NCBI GenBank assembly: GCA_016707705.1
Contig: JADJHD010000015.1
Coordinates: 1 to 64,000, forward strand
DNA from: Bacteroidales bacterium
Lineage (GTDB): Bacteria > Bacteroidota > Bacteroidia > Bacteroidales > UBA4417
Length of the DNA: 64,000 bases
Reading direction: 5' to 3'
Below the pieces are notes generated by a model. It did no database searches, was not told where the DNA came from, and was given only the letters and a program-made list of their open reading frames with translations. Positions 1-9,569 of the stretch are shown here, one piece after another (positions within the stretch are counted from its first letter, which is position 1; every line of letters starts with the position of its first letter). A program made the translations under genes and the position numbers.

Positions 1-137
1 GAGTCGCTTCAACTTTTGAAATTACTGGTACAGGAACAATCTCAGGAAATACAATAACAGAATCCGGAGCTTATAATATTATTTCAGAAGGGATAACTTA
101 TCCTGGTACCTGGTCGTGTACACATGTAAGAAAGTAG
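1..137 (+). CDS. C-terminal end of an unidentified protein (partial)
   Basis: The window opens inside a reading frame (codons from base 3) that runs for 44 codons to a TAG at 135-137. The visible tail is rich in Thr, Gly, Ser and Ile and has one Cys near the end, as in a small beta-rich secreted or lipoprotein domain. The family cannot be named from so short a tail. No T9SS sorting motif is visible. Confidence 0.5.
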   Translation, partial: VASTFEITGTGTISGNTITESGAYNIISEGITYPGTWSCTHVRK

Positions 138-541
138 TTCAACTAGCTTGTTGTTTTAAACTCATTAATTTCAGAACGGATAACTACACTTCCTTACCTG
201 CTAAGGATTAGGTGAAATGATGTTTGATTAACAGAAATTATTGAAGTTCTCATCTTTTCTGATTGAGAAGTTGAAGCACTTAACCACATAAATGAGCCAT
301 GAACTTTCATTGGCTCTTTTTTATGTCACTCGATATGTTCAGAATGTTGCTCAACTGAGAGTTGAGTTTTACAACCTGATGGATATTATTCACATTCATG
401 CTTTCATTTTTCAGAAATTGAAACAACTTTCCATACTTCCGTCTCATTCTATTCAATTAATATTGCAATGAAAAACCAATCATCAGAATTATTAGCTTAC
501 TCTTTGAAAATCTGAAAACTAACCAAACTAAATAAGCTCAA
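138..541. other. Intergenic region, 404 bp
   Basis: AT-rich, with no credible ORF. Apart from the terminator at 294-322 the only signal is a near-consensus -7 box (TACTCTTTG, one base too long between TA and TTTG) at 498-506, about 36 nt before the next start. Confidence 0.4.
294..322 (+). terminator. Rho-independent terminator
   Basis: GAGCCA at 294-299 pairs with TGGCTC at 311-316, and an inner TGAA/TTCA extends the stem with one bulged T. A run of six T (317-322) follows. It lies about 155 nt after the partial upstream gene and ends its transcript. Confidence 0.75.
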
Positions 542-1597
542 ATGATTGAAAGCAGCTTACTTGTCGAAAGATGTATGATCGATTCAGCCGTTGTCCACCA
601 CATTGGGTACAAGCCGACTGATGACGGAATCACCTACTCCAAAACTCCTCTTAATATTAATGGCAATACACAGGGTAGCCTGCTTACATACTTCCTCTCC
701 TCCTTCAAATTCGATGAATACTACAATCTTTACCATGATTCGGATTTAAATCTCAACGAGGTATATTCCTACGTTACTCAGATTTTTGAGAATCCGGATT
801 CGCTGTATGATCAGTCGGTCAAACTCGCCAAGCACCTTTATGAGCAATCCAACCATCCGAAGATAAAGATCGGGGAGCTGTTTGTGGTCTATTTCCAGGA
901 TTGCGCAGTCGGTAATGAAACCGTTGATGCTGTTGGCCTATTTAAAGCCGAAACCAAGGATGCTTTTCTGAAGGTTCTCCCCGGATCTGATGGTTTCACA
1001 ATAGAATCTGAAATGGGTATCAATGTCAACAAGCTTGATAAGGGCTGCCTTATTTTCAATACAGAAGCTGATAAAGGTTACCTGGTTTCAATAGTTGATG
1101 CCGTAAGCAGATCAACAGATGCTCAGTATTGGGTGGATCAGTTCCTGCATGTACAGGCCAGAAATGATGAGTATTTCCAAACGAAAAACGTACTCAATCT
1201 CTGCAAGAGTTTTGTGATCAAACAAATGCCGGAGGAATATGAAGTTTCGAAAGCTGATCAGGTTGAACTGCTTAATAAATCCGTGAAGTTCTTCAAACAG
1301 GCAGAGGAATTCGATATGGATGATTTTGCAAATGAAGTCCTTGAGGATCAGGAGATGATTAATAGTTTCAAGGCCTACCGGTCTGCATATGAGGAAGACA
1401 AGGATATTCAGATCACTGATACTTTTTCAATATCAGAAGCAGCCTTGAAGAAGCAGTCCAAGGTGTTTAAAAGCATTATTAAGCTTGATAAGAATTTCCA
1501 TATTTATGTACATGGGGATAAGCAGAATATTGTAAAAGGCTTTGATCAGGAAAGTGGAATGCATTATTATCAGTTGTTTTTCAGGGAAGAAAGTTAG
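542..1597 (+). CDS. Nucleoid-associated protein, NdpA/YejK (NA37) family
   Basis: 351 residues, close to the 335 of E. coli YejK. The family binds the bacterial nucleoid and its exact role is unclear. The N-terminal signature (VVHHIGYKPTDDG near residues 17-29, then a Leu-rich YFLSSFKFDEYY stretch) and the central IGELFVVYF followed by AVGLFKAE match the NA37 fold of Bacteroidota members. No signal peptide or membrane segment is visible, so it is cytoplasmic. An alternative start at 575 (Met12, MIDSAVVHH) would align better with shorter homologues. Neither start has a Shine-Dalgarno, which is normal here. It stands alone and converges on the phosphoesterase gene ending at 1694. Confidence 0.85.
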   Translation: MIESSLLVERCMIDSAVVHHIGYKPTDDGITYSKTPLNINGNTQGSLLTYFLSSFKFDEYYNLYHDSDLNLNEVYSYVTQIFENPDSLYDQSVKLAKHLYEQSNHPKIKIGELFVVYFQDCAVGNETVDAVGLFKAETKDAFLKVLPGSDGFTIESEMGINVNKLDKGCLIFNTEADKGYLVSIVDAVSRSTDAQYWVDQFLHVQARNDEYFQTKNVLNLCKSFVIKQMPEEYEVSKADQVELLNKSVKFFKQAEEFDMDDFANEVLEDQEMINSFKAYRSAYEEDKDIQITDTFSISEAALKKQSKVFKSIIKLDKNFHIYVHGDKQNIVKGFDQESGMHYYQLFFREES

Positions 1598-1693
1598 GGT
1601 TTAAGAAAGGCTTGTTGAAAATGCTCTGTTGTTGGATTGAGAAACCTTTGCTCAATAGGAAGATAAAGTGCCTGAACAAAATCAGCACTTGAA

Positions 1694-2650
1694 TTAATTC
1701 GATTTCTGACTAGTTAAAAGATTAATAACTGTCACTTCTGCATCACAATTGAATCGCAGTGGGATACCGCTCACACCTGCCCCTTTTGATGTGTAACCAA
1801 TCATTTTCCCGATTTTCCAGGTTCCATGATTGTATTGTTTACCTTCAAACTGGTGACTGATAAGGGGGAATCCGTCCCTTAAGCAAATTTGCCCACCGTG
1901 AGTATGTCCGCAAAGATAAAGGTCGTAGTTATTTGCAGAAGCCACTTTCCCCAGTTCTGGAGTATGAACTATAGCTATTTTGAAGGTATATCCTTTGGTT
2001 TCCATGCTTATAGGAGCTGACTCTGAGTAATAGTTGAATGGGTCATCAGTTCCTGTAACCAGAATTTTCTGACCATCCTTTACGATTTCAACGGATTCAT
2101 TGATAAGCAGTTGCACACCTGATTCTTCCTCATAACGAGCCATAAGGTAGGTGTCATGATTACCAAGCACTGCAAAGGTGCCAAATGGTGCTTTAATATA
2201 TTTTGATAATACCTTCATGGGTTTCAGGATATTGTTGAAACTACCTGAGATGTCCTTCCGATAATCGCCGGTAAGCAAGCAAAGATCAAATTGAAGAGGT
2301 TTTATCTTGCTAACCAGGATATTGGCAAATCCCGGTATACTATCAATATGTAAATCAGATAAATGAAGTATCCTGAATCCATTAAATGCTTCAGGAAGGT
2401 TTGGGTATTCCAAGGTCAAATTGTTTACCCTGATTGTTTTGGCATTTCCATATCCTTTTCTGTGATAACCTACCACCTTAAGCAGGTATACAAAAACTGT
2501 AAGGAGCTTCAGGAATAGGTCCCAGCGACTTTTGCTTTTCTTTCCGCTTTTTTTGTGGACATATCCCATCGCCTCCTGCACTGAACGAGTGCAAGCCCAG
2601 ATTAGTCGTTTTTCCTTCCGGGTAGCAGGACTGTCAACAAAGTTGTACAT
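1694..2650 (-). CDS. Calcineurin-like metallophosphoesterase (YkuE/YaeI type)
   Basis: 318 residues with the full metal-ligand set of the class: SDLHID (residues 98-103), LTGD (about 126-129), GNHD (163-166), a His in VHTPEL (about 229) and GHTHGGQ (248-254). The GHTHGGQ form is typical of the YkuE/YaeI group of membrane-associated phosphodiesterases, some of which cleave UDP-diacylglucosamine or other phospholipid-linked substrates. A hydrophobic stretch at about residues 46-61 could anchor the N-terminus in the membrane, while the first 45 residues are basic. The substrate cannot be told from sequence. It is transcribed alone, divergently from the esterase gene at 2948, across a repeat cluster. 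Confidence 0.88.
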   Translation of the reverse strand: MYNFVDSPATRKEKRLIWACTRSVQEAMGYVHKKSGKKSKSRWDLFLKLLTVFVYLLKVVGYHRKGYGNAKTIRVNNLTLEYPNLPEAFNGFRILHLSDLHIDSIPGFANILVSKIKPLQFDLCLLTGDYRKDISGSFNNILKPMKVLSKYIKAPFGTFAVLGNHDTYLMARYEEESGVQLLINESVEIVKDGQKILVTGTDDPFNYYSESAPISMETKGYTFKIAIVHTPELGKVASANNYDLYLCGHTHGGQICLRDGFPLISHQFEGKQYNHGTWKIGKMIGYTSKGAGVSGIPLRFNCDAEVTVINLLTSQKSN

Positions 2651-2775
2651 TCTTTCCCTATTTAATAAATTGGCAAGTCGCTCAACAGCATTTTTATTGC
2701 CTGATTGCTTGGCTGTTAAAACATTAATCGCAGTATGGATTAAATAGTAATAGGCTGATCATCATTGTTGCGCGT

Positions 2776-2882
2776 GTTATGTTGCGCGTCTCCCGACGCG
2801 TAACATAATGACGCGTAACATAATGACGCTTAACATAATGAGCGTAACATAATGACGCGTAACAATGATGACGCGTAACAAC
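2776..2882. repeat. Hairpin plus tandem ~15-bp GC-rich repeats, cluster 1
   Basis: An imperfect hairpin at about 2776-2809 has arms of 15-16 bases around the loop TCCC (core GCGTCTCCCGACGCG). The right arm is then repeated head to tail as ACGCGTAACATAATG and close variants about five times to 2882. The contrast with the AT-rich flanks is sharp. The same core recurs at 4460-4575, on the other side of the esterase gene. Confidence 0.85.
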
Positions 2883-2917
2883 AACCTTAACAATGACTCA
2901 CAACAAACAATATGCAC

Positions 2918-2925
2918 TATCTTTG
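2918..2925 (+). promoter_or_regulatory. -7 box (TATCTTTG) for the esterase gene
   Basis: Perfect match to the Bacteroidota -7 consensus TAnnTTTG, 23 nt before the ATG at 2948. It lies inside the longer ORF that would begin at 2912, so it argues for the downstream start. No clear -33 element was seen. Confidence 0.6.
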
Positions 2926-2947
2926 TATAAGCCCCAATCCCCCCATA

Positions 2948-4451
2948 ATGAAACATAAAACTTTACTATACATCTGCTTCTTTTTGGCCCTGCCAATCCT
3001 GGTATCTTCACAGAACTACCGTTACGTCCAGACTGTTTTTCCCGGCTCGGTCAAGACTGCCGGAATTATCTACGGCACAGCCCCCTTTCTGAATTCTCCT
3101 TATATCAATGAAGCAGCAACCACGGTTCAGAATCTGGTATTGGATCTCTATCGTCCACAGAATGATACTTTCTCAAATCGCCCAGCCATTATTTTTGCCC
3201 ATCCCGGTGGTTTTGTAACCGGCAACAGAAATGTTGACGACATGGTAGCCTTCTGTGACACTTTTGCCCGCAAAGGCTATGTTACTGCTACAATTGATTA
3301 TCGTCAGGGACTTGAAGTACTCGACAATCCTGATCTCCATTACCAAAGGGGAGCATATAGGGGTATACAGGACGGCCGCACTGCCGTGAGATTTCTGAGA
3401 GCAAATGCAGCACAGTACGGTATAGATCCTGATAAGGTCTATTTTGCTGGTAGCAGCGCGGGTTCCTTTATTGCCATTACTTCTGTCTACCTGGATGCAA
3501 CAGAACTCCCGCCTATGTCGGTCCAGGTAAGTTATACCGCATTCTTTCAGAATTATACAGGTCCCTGATCTTGGAAATCCTGATATAGGTGCCAACCTTA
3601 GTTACAGTGGAACTCCCGATGGAGTCATGGGACTTTGGGGAGGAGTGGATGATACCCTGAAAATCGGAACAAACAATGTTGCTCCCATTTTCCTGGTTCA
3701 TGGTACATCAGATGCAACAGTGCCCTTTACTTCCGGACCGCCTTTCGGATATGCAAGTCTGGCGGATGTTTTTGGCAGCAATTCAATCAGTAAACGTCTT
3801 GCCAAGATAGGTATGCCTGCGGCAGATACTTATTTTGTAGAGGGTGAAGGACATGAATTTCATGGCGCCTCCAATGGCATGTGGGAAAATGGAACCGGTG
3901 GGAATGAATACTGGGATACAATCGTGCAGAAAAGCACCAGTTTTTTCTGGCAAATTCATAAACCTACCGCAGCATTTTCAATGACTGCAAATTCGCTGGA
4001 AGTGCAATTTACCGACGAGAGTTCAGGTGCTATCTCCTGGAAATGGAGTTTCGGGGATGGTGGAAGTAGCACTGAGCAGAATCCGCTGCATACATACGGC
4101 TCGTCCGGCACCTACAGAGTGAATTTATATATTCAGAATGAAAACCAAAGCTGGGATACGCTGAGTCAGGACTTCATTATCATTGATCATATTGGTCTCC
4201 GTGAGCTTCAAACTGCCAATATCCGGGTTTATCCGGTACCTGCAAGGGGAGAGGTTACCATCGAATCCAACTCTCCATTTCATATTTCTGCAATTAAGGT
4301 CTACAACTCTACCGGAAAGGAAATGCCTGTTTCTGCAGCCGTTAATGGAAAATATGCCATATTGGATATAAGGGGATGGACATCAGGAGTTTACTTTATC
4401 AGAATGTCAGTGGAAGGAATAATTCTATCCAGAAAACTGATTGTTAATTAG
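2948..4451 (+). CDS. Secreted alpha/beta-hydrolase (esterase) with PKD and T9SS sorting domains, frameshifted
   Basis: Reconstructed from two frames that join at about 3563-3566. Removing one C from a CCC run restores a continuous protein of about 500 residues. In order: signal peptide (MKHKTLLYICFFLALPILVSSQ), an alpha/beta-hydrolase of the carboxylesterase type with oxyanion-region HPGG, nucleophile elbow GSSAG, acid in GTSDATVP and His in EGHEFHG, a PKD domain (WKWSFGDGGSS near 4040-4070), and a T9SS type A tail (VYPVPARGEVTIESN to the C-terminus). T9SS cargo is moved across the outer membrane and released or anchored at the surface. The start at 2948 is preferred over 2912 because a -7 box lies at 2918-2925. 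Repeat clusters flank the gene on both sides. An intact paralogue is at 15376. The substrate is unknown. Confidence 0.8.
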
Positions 4452-4459
4452 GGTTGTTT

Positions 4460-4575
4460 CGCATCTCCCGACGCGCAAGTTGTTACGCGGTTGTTACGCG
4501 GTTGTTACGCGTCTCCCGACGCGGAACTAACAGACGCGGAACCAACAGACGCGCAACCAACAGACGCGCAACATA
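4460..4575. repeat. Inverted array of GC-rich repeats, cluster 2
   Basis: GTTGTTACGCG occurs three times in a row (4479-4511), followed by TCTCCCGA, then by three or four copies of CGCGnAACnAACAGA to about 4575. The left and right arrays are reverse complements in outline, so the whole block can form a long imperfect cruciform. TCTCCCGACGCG occurs twice here and once in cluster 1, always on the same strand. Confidence 0.85.
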
Positions 4576-4586
4576 ATATTAACTCC

Positions 4587-4594
4587 TACATTTG
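4587..4594 (+). promoter_or_regulatory. -7 box (TACATTTG) for the UvrA-like gene
   Basis: Exact TAnnTTTG, 19 nt upstream of the ATG at 4614. It is placed just after repeat cluster 2, so the cluster covers the -33 region and beyond. This implies a very short leader. Confidence 0.55.
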
Positions 4595-4613
4595 CATAGC
4601 CTGATTCATAGCC

Positions 4614-7600
4614 ATGCGCTCCATCATCATTGAAAACGCTCAGGAGAATAACCTGAAAAATATCTCTCTCCAGATTCCGCATTACAAGCTGATTGTGGTG
4701 ACGGGCGTTTCGGGCAGCGGCAAGACCAGCCTGGTGTATGATGTGCTTTGTGCTGAAGGACAGCGACTTTTCCTTGAGAATTTCATCGGTGGAAGACATT
4801 CTTCCTCAAAACTCACCCATCCCAAAGCCTCACGAATCGAAGGCTTGTTTCCCGTGATCTCCATCGATCAGAATAATGTGGTTCGCTCACCCCGTTCCAC
4901 TGTGGGAACGCTTACCGAACTTTATGACTTGCTGAGATTGCTCTTCGCAAGACTCGGCAAATCTGAACTCCCTGATCTGCATCTGCACCGCAGCCTTTTC
5001 TCATTCAATCTTCCGGATGGATATTGTCCGGTTTGCAAGGGACTGGGTGTTCAGGACCATATTGATCCGGAACTTCTCATTGCCGATGCCTCCAAAACCA
5101 TTCGCGAAGGGGCTTTTGCGCTAACTACTCCAAATAATTATATAGTCTATTCGCAGGTTACCATGTCGGTTCTGAATCAGGTGTGCAATGCTGAGGGTTT
5201 CAGTGTGGATATCCCTGGAAAGATCTGACCAATGAGCAAAAGGATGTGGTGCTGAATGGCTCCATAAAAATCAAGGTGCTATTTGGGAAACATCCGCTGG
5301 AATCTCGACTTAAGTGGACCGGTATAACAGCAAAACCCCGCGAAGAGGATTACTATAAAGGCATTGTTCCTGTTATGGAAGATATCCTTCGCCGCGACCG
5401 GAACCCCAATATCATGCGCTTTGCACGCTCCCTGCCCTGCGAACAATGCAGAGGGAAGCGGCTCAATGAGAAGGCCTTTCGGTAAAACTCTGGGGAAGGG
5501 ATATCTGGAATTTGCACGCAATGAGCCTAAGGAATTTCACCCAGTTCTTCACCGAACTCAGGTGAGCGGCGATGAAGATCGGCCGTGCTGGAACCCGTCA
5601 GGGAGTCCATCCTCAATCGCACCGAGCTTTTGCTGAAACTGGGAGCCGGACATCTCTCGCTCGACAGGAATCTGTTTCACTGAGCGGGGGAGAAGCACAG
5701 CGAATCCGGCTGGCAAACCAGGTTTCGGCGGGATGCGAAATGTGCTGTATATTTTGGATGAACCTTCCGTTGGACTTCATCCTTCTGAACAAAAGGATCT
5801 GCTTGAAGTATTGCGTTCACTGGTTTCTTCAGGAAATACTGTATTGCTGGTGGATCATGATGAGCAAAGCATACTTGAAGCTGATTGGATTATTGATATT
5901 GGTCCGGGTGCCGGAAATGCGGAGGGAAGGTGCTTTTCAATGGCTCAGCAGAAGACTTTTTCACAAAACCACAACCTCAAAGCCTGACTTATAAATATCT
6001 CCTCAAACAGCCATCTGGACCTCGTATTGAAGAAAAGACAGTCACGAAGGATTTCTTTATAGCTGAAGCGGCAAACAGGAATAATCTAAGAGATATCTCT
6101 CCCCAATTTTTAGTCAATGCCTTTAATGTGATTACCGGTGTATCGGGCAGTGGCAAGACCAGTCTGGTAGATTTCCTGCTTCAAGACACAATCAGGCATA
6201 AGAAGGGTGGAACCGGGGTATTCAAAAAGGTTATTCATATAGATGCATCTCCCATCGGGCGGACTCCTAAAAGCAATCCTGCCACCTATACAGGAATGTC
6301 CGACCATATCCGCGACCTGATGGCTTCCTTGCCAGAATCAAAGCAGAGAGGGTATAAGAAGGGGCAGTTTTCCTTTGTTGTGAAGGGTGGACGTTGCGAG
6401 GATTGCGGAGGTGCTGGTGTGCAGCAAATAGGAATGCATTTCCTCGGGAATGTGGAAGTGGTTTGTGAAACATGCAACGGCAAGCGTTTTACTGATCAAA
6501 CCCTGGAAGTCGGATTCAAGGGGCTTAGTATTTCCGATATCCTGGAGCTGACAATTGACGAAGCTCACAGCTTTTTGAGGGCAGCCAAAATAACAGGCAT
6601 TACAGGAATTCTTTCAGAGCTTGGACTCGGTTATCTGAAGCTCGGACAACCATCAACAACACTTTCGGGTGGAGAAGCTCAAAGAGTAAAACTGGCCTAT
6701 GAATTAGCCCGAACCACCAGCAACCAGACACTTTACATTCTGGACGAACCTACCACCGGTCTGCATATGGCTGATACTGAAGTCCTGTTGAAAGCATTAC
6801 GAAAGTTGGTAGATAAAGGCAATACCCTGCTCTGTATTGAGCATGATTCTTCGTTTATTCTGCAATCAGACTGGATGGTGGACCTGGGTCCGGGAAGTGC
6901 TTCTGATGGTGGTAAAATAGTTGCAGAAGGAATTATCTCTGAAGTTATAGATCATCCCACTTCACTCACCGCGATTGAACTCAGAAGATATTTATCGCGG
7001 GATGTATCACAGTTCAGGAGTTTACATAGTGAATGCAGCACCAAAACCATTGAAGCTCCCATACAAATGTCGGGAGTTGAGACTAACAACCTCAAAAATA
7101 TTGATGTTTCCTTTGAAGCAAATGCAATCACTGTAGTAACCGGTGTTTCCGGCAGCGGTAAATCATCTCTTGTTTATGGAACCTTATTTGCCGAAAGTCA
7201 GAGGAGGTTCCTGGAGGGAATGTCATCCTACAACCGGCAGTTCACTGCAAAGGCTGGTATTCCAATTTTGAAGGAAAGCCGGGGATTGATTCCTGCAATA
7301 TCTCTGCAGAAGAAGAACCCGGTGAAAAATCCGCGTTCCACCATTGCCACCTATACAGGACTATATGATTTGTACCGCTTGTTGTACAGCAGACTTTCAA
7401 CCTCAGGCACAAACCTGGCAAGACCACTTTCAACTGCCTTTTCATACAATGGTGAAGGTGCTTGTCCGGTCTGCAAGGGACTGGGAAGCCTCCGGATCTG
7501 CGATGCAGGCAAGCTGATTTCATCTCCGGAGAAATCACTGATATCGGGTGCACTGGATGGTTCCAAAGCCGGACGTTTCTATGGTGATCCTTTCGGTCAA

Positions 7601-9388
7601 TATGTAGCCACATTATTGACGGTTGGAATTCAATTCGGAATCGATTTCTCTGTTCCTTTCAGGGAACTTGGTGACAAAGCAAGGGAAATTGCATTGTCGG
7701 GCTGCGGAGAACAGATTTTTGATGTTGAATGGAAATACAAGCGTGGAGCCCATGAGGGAGTTCATCATTTGAAGTCAGGCTGGCCAGGATTTTTGAAGTT
7801 GGTTGAGGAAGAGTATCTCCGCAAGCATGATGATGCCAGGGGTGAGGCCCTGATGGAGTTGATGAAGACTGTGGACTGCAGTAATTGCAAGGGTTACAGA
7901 CTGAAACCGGAGATGCTTCAGTTCATTATTGGTGGACTGCATATCGGAAAACTTACAGAATTTTCAACCGATGATGCCATTGAAAGGTTTTCGAAAGGTT
8001 TTCTGGAAAATTTCAATACAGAACTGGAGAAACAGGCTGCCAAAGTGCTGAGGGAAAGCATTAGCGAACGACTGAATGCATTGCAACAAGCAGGCTTGGG
8101 ATATATTTCGACGAACCGGATTGTAGGAACTTTATCGGGTGGAGAGTTTCAAAGACTGCAGCTCGCCGGACTGGTCAGGGCACCACTTACAGGGGTTGTT
8201 TACATTCTGGATGAGCCATCATTTGGACTGCATCCCAAAGACATTAAGCGCATCAGCGATCTGATACTTAAGCTGAATAAACATGGGAACTCTGTCATCA
8301 TGTTGGACAATTCACAACTGATGATTGAGAATTCCGAATTTACTCTGGAACTGGGACCTGCAGCAGGAAGCAATGGCGGGCAAATCATGTATTCAGGCAA
8401 AACAAAGGATTATCAGGGAGATGACAAGATAATTTCCAAACAGATCCAGGGCAAACCAGGTGAAGGACTTCAAATCCGTGGGGCATATGCAAACAATCTC
8501 CAGAATATTGATGTAAATATTTCTTCTGGAATACTAACCGCAATAACCGGAGTAAGTGGTTCAGGTAAAACCAGTTTACTTGAAAAGGTTATTTATGAGA
8601 GTTTTACTTCCGGAAAGCCGGTAAACTGCAAGGGATTTCAGGGAGCGGGTAATTTCTCCGGACTTATCTATATCGAACAGTCTGCACCAGGGACGGGACA
8701 TACTGCAACAGTCGGAAGTAAACTTGGAATAACCGATGCAATAGCCGGTATATTTTCAACGAGTGGGGAAGCCAAATTGAGAGGGTTTAAACCCCCTCAC
8801 TTTGTCGGCGCTCGCGAGGGTAGATGTCCCGCCTGCGATGGAACCGGCTCCACTCAGGTAAGTATGGATTTCTTCAATGATATCATTTCTCCCTGCGAAC
8901 GATGCGGAGGAACCGGTTTCAGAGATGAGGTGCTTGAAGTTCTGGTTGATGGAAAAAACATCTATGAAACCCTGCAGCTTACCTTTGATGAGTGCTTGGC
9001 TTTTTTCAAGGATAATAGTGCCGGGAAATCTGATAAGAGGATAAGGCTTATTCTTGACCTGATTCAGAAAACCGGACTTGGCCATCTATCTCCCGGAAGA
9101 TCGTTGAAGACTTTGTCTACCGGTGAATTGCAGCGTTTGAAACTGGTATCAGGACTTTCGACTGATACAGGCAACAATACGTTGATTTTACTGGATGAAC
9201 CCACCGGAGGTTTACATCCCAAGGATATTTATAAACTGTTATTGTTATTTACTGAACTTCAGGAAAGAGGCAACACTCTTATTTGTGTAACCCATGAGCC
9301 CTTATTAATGGTGTCAGCCCAAAAAGTAATTGAATTGGGGCCCAAAGGAGGAAACCAAGGCGGGAGGATTATGCATTTTAATACTTAA
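4614..9388 (+). CDS. Tandem (four-ABC) UvrA-like ATPase; 5' part broken by seven one-base losses
   Basis: The reconstructed protein is about 1593 residues, against about 940 for UvrA. It holds four UvrA-type ABC modules. Walker A (GVSGSGK[T/S]S) is at about 4707, 6136, 7141 and 8553. The signatures are LSGGEAQR, LSGGEAQR, LSGGEFQR and LSTGELQR. Walker B motifs are LDEPSVGLHP, LDEPTTGLHM, LDEPSFGLHP and LDEPTGGLHP. Modules 1 and 3 carry CPVCKGLG plus a later CxxC, and modules 2 and 4 carry paired CxxCxG zinc motifs. In modules 1 and 3 the UvrB-binding domain expected between the LFARLG/LYSRLS helix and the zinc motif is missing, so this is a UvrA2-like duplication. Such proteins are usually linked to tolerance of DNA-binding drugs rather than to core excision. 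Frames change at about 5214, 5481, 5561, 5581, 5676, 5731 and 5927; adding one base to the local homopolymer mends each. From 5930 onward the frame is clean for 1152 codons. Confidence 0.85.
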
Positions 9389-9474
9389 ATAATAGTTTAA
9401 ATAATTCTTGACTAAGTTATTATATTATTGTATAATACATGAAATAAATCTATATTATAGAATTATTAACATGA

Positions 9475-9555
9475 GAATAAATGTAAAATATAACATTTAT
9501 TCGTAGGAATAATTGTTGGTAATTACATTTATTCGTGGGAATAGTTGTATTTTTG
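9475..9555 (+). promoter_or_regulatory. Repeat-rich promoter/operator of the DUF4143 ATPase gene
   Basis: A perfect 10-bp inverted repeat (GAATAAATGT at 9475-9484, ACATTTATTC at 9493-9502) overlaps the first of two 24-bp direct repeats (9493-9516 and 9525-9548) that match at nearly every base and are spaced 32 bp apart. The second repeat runs straight into a perfect -7 box TATTTTTG (9548-9555), 14 nt before the ATG at 9570. This looks like an operator covering the core promoter. Confidence 0.6.
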
Positions 9556-9569
9556 TAAAAATATTTCAT

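Noticed and set aside
1636..1656. Terminator between convergent genes
   Set aside because: The ATTGAG/CTCAAT stem is only 6 bp and has no T-run.
2776..2882. Possible CRISPR-like array
   Set aside because: The units are 14-16 bp, lie head to tail without unique spacers, and no cas gene is nearby.
5210..5930. Programmed frameshifting in the UvrA-like gene
   Set aside because: Seven changes in the same direction at ordinary homopolymers, with no slippery heptamer plus pseudoknot pattern, are better explained by base loss or read error.
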